Below, one piece after another: positions 63,827 through 64,000 of a DNA stretch of 64,000 bases (its first letter is position 1; each line of letters begins with the position of its first letter). The position numbers were made by a program, and so were the translations under genes. A model generated the notes under the pieces. The model ran no database searches, had not been told where the DNA came from, and was given only the letters and a program-made list of their open reading frames with translations. The DNA comes from Hungatella sp. (lineage in GTDB: Bacteria > Bacillota > Clostridia > Lachnospirales > Lachnospiraceae): assembly GCA_022792815.1 (NCBI GenBank), contig JAAWBS010000057.1, positions 53,004 through 117,003 of the forward strand, given 5' to 3'.

Positions 63827-64000
63827 CACTGAGAAATGTCACCAACTGTCAGGTTGATGACCTTCATGCGCATCAGCGCACTTCCGCTGAGAAATGTCAT
63901 CAACCGTTAGGTTGATGACCTGCGTGCGCATCAGCGCACTTCCGCTGAGAAATGTCACCAACCGTTAGGTTGATGACCTGCGTGCGCATCAGCGCACTTC
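63827..64000. repeat. 58-bp tandem repeats at the right edge
   Basis: Three copies of a 58-base unit start at 63827, 63885 and 63943; the third ends exactly at the window edge, so the array probably continues. Each unit holds two dyads: TCATCAACC-GTTA-GGTTGATGA and GTGCGC-ATCA-GCGCAC. A worn partial copy seems to precede it (63808-63826). Copies 2 and 3 differ at one base; copy 1 is more diverged. Confidence 0.92.

Noticed and set aside
63827..64000. CRISPR array
   Set aside because: The entire 58-base unit is repeated; there are no unique spacers, and no cas genes are present.

Overview
The window looks like the chromosome of an anaerobic Firmicute of the class Clostridia, most likely Lachnospiraceae. 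Evidence: strong AGGAGG-type ribosome binding sites, sigma-A promoters with 17-bp spacers, an S-box (SAM-I) riboswitch ahead of metK, a Clostridia-style atp operon whose c subunit carries sodium-site residues, a flavocytochrome-like lipoprotein, and PF09820-type AAA/PD-(D/E)XK genes that are frequent in this family. No species can be named from the sequence alone.

Left half (about 0.6-30.3 kb): one long plus-strand surface-glycan locus of about 21 genes. Nucleotide activation is dominated by CTP chemistry: a TagD-like cytidylyltransferase fused to a Gfo/Idh/MocA oxidoreductase, an IspD/TarI-like enzyme next to an SDR (a split version of the CDP-ribitol enzyme Bcs1), an RfbF glucose-1-phosphate cytidylyltransferase, and a second TagD/Pcyt2-like enzyme beside a LicD protein. 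These feed two TagF-like glycerophosphotransferases, several GT2/GT4/GT32/WbsX transferases, an FkbM methyltransferase and a methyltransferase-LicD fusion. The product is inferred to be a phosphodiester-containing, teichoic-acid-like or phosphoglycan polymer. The most striking feature is an approximately 90-100-residue Rossmann-like module, with an h-h-h-h-G-x-G core, present at the N- or C-terminus of twelve different proteins here. An AT-rich block (about 3.5-20.5 kb) sits inside GC-richer DNA, and its left edge falls at a domain boundary inside one gene, suggesting modular exchange.

Middle (30.4-43.6 kb): a frameshifted AAA/PD-(D/E)XK gene, pyroglutamyl peptidase, an intergenic palindromic element, then a complete F-type ATP synthase operon (atpZ/I-I-B-E-F-H-A-G-D-C) with promoter and a strong bidirectional terminator. 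Converging on it is a two-FMN-domain flavoprotein lipoprotein gene that diverges from a MarR regulator.

Right part (43.6-64 kb): a sugar-1-phosphate nucleotidyltransferase, a decayed gene region, a GPPFGPPPG-repeat protein, a membrane-anchored propeller-like protein, murA, SAM riboswitch-metK, a pepD-type peptidase, lepB, a DUF3810 protein, a glycogen branching enzyme with an unusual 187-residue Lys/Glu/Pro tail, an MscS channel, a TSUP permease, a DeoR regulator with a glycerol-1-phosphate dehydrogenase-like gene, and finally a noncoding stretch ending in 58-bp tandem repeats that run to the window edge. No rRNA, tRNA, CRISPR array, insertion sequence or prophage was recognised.
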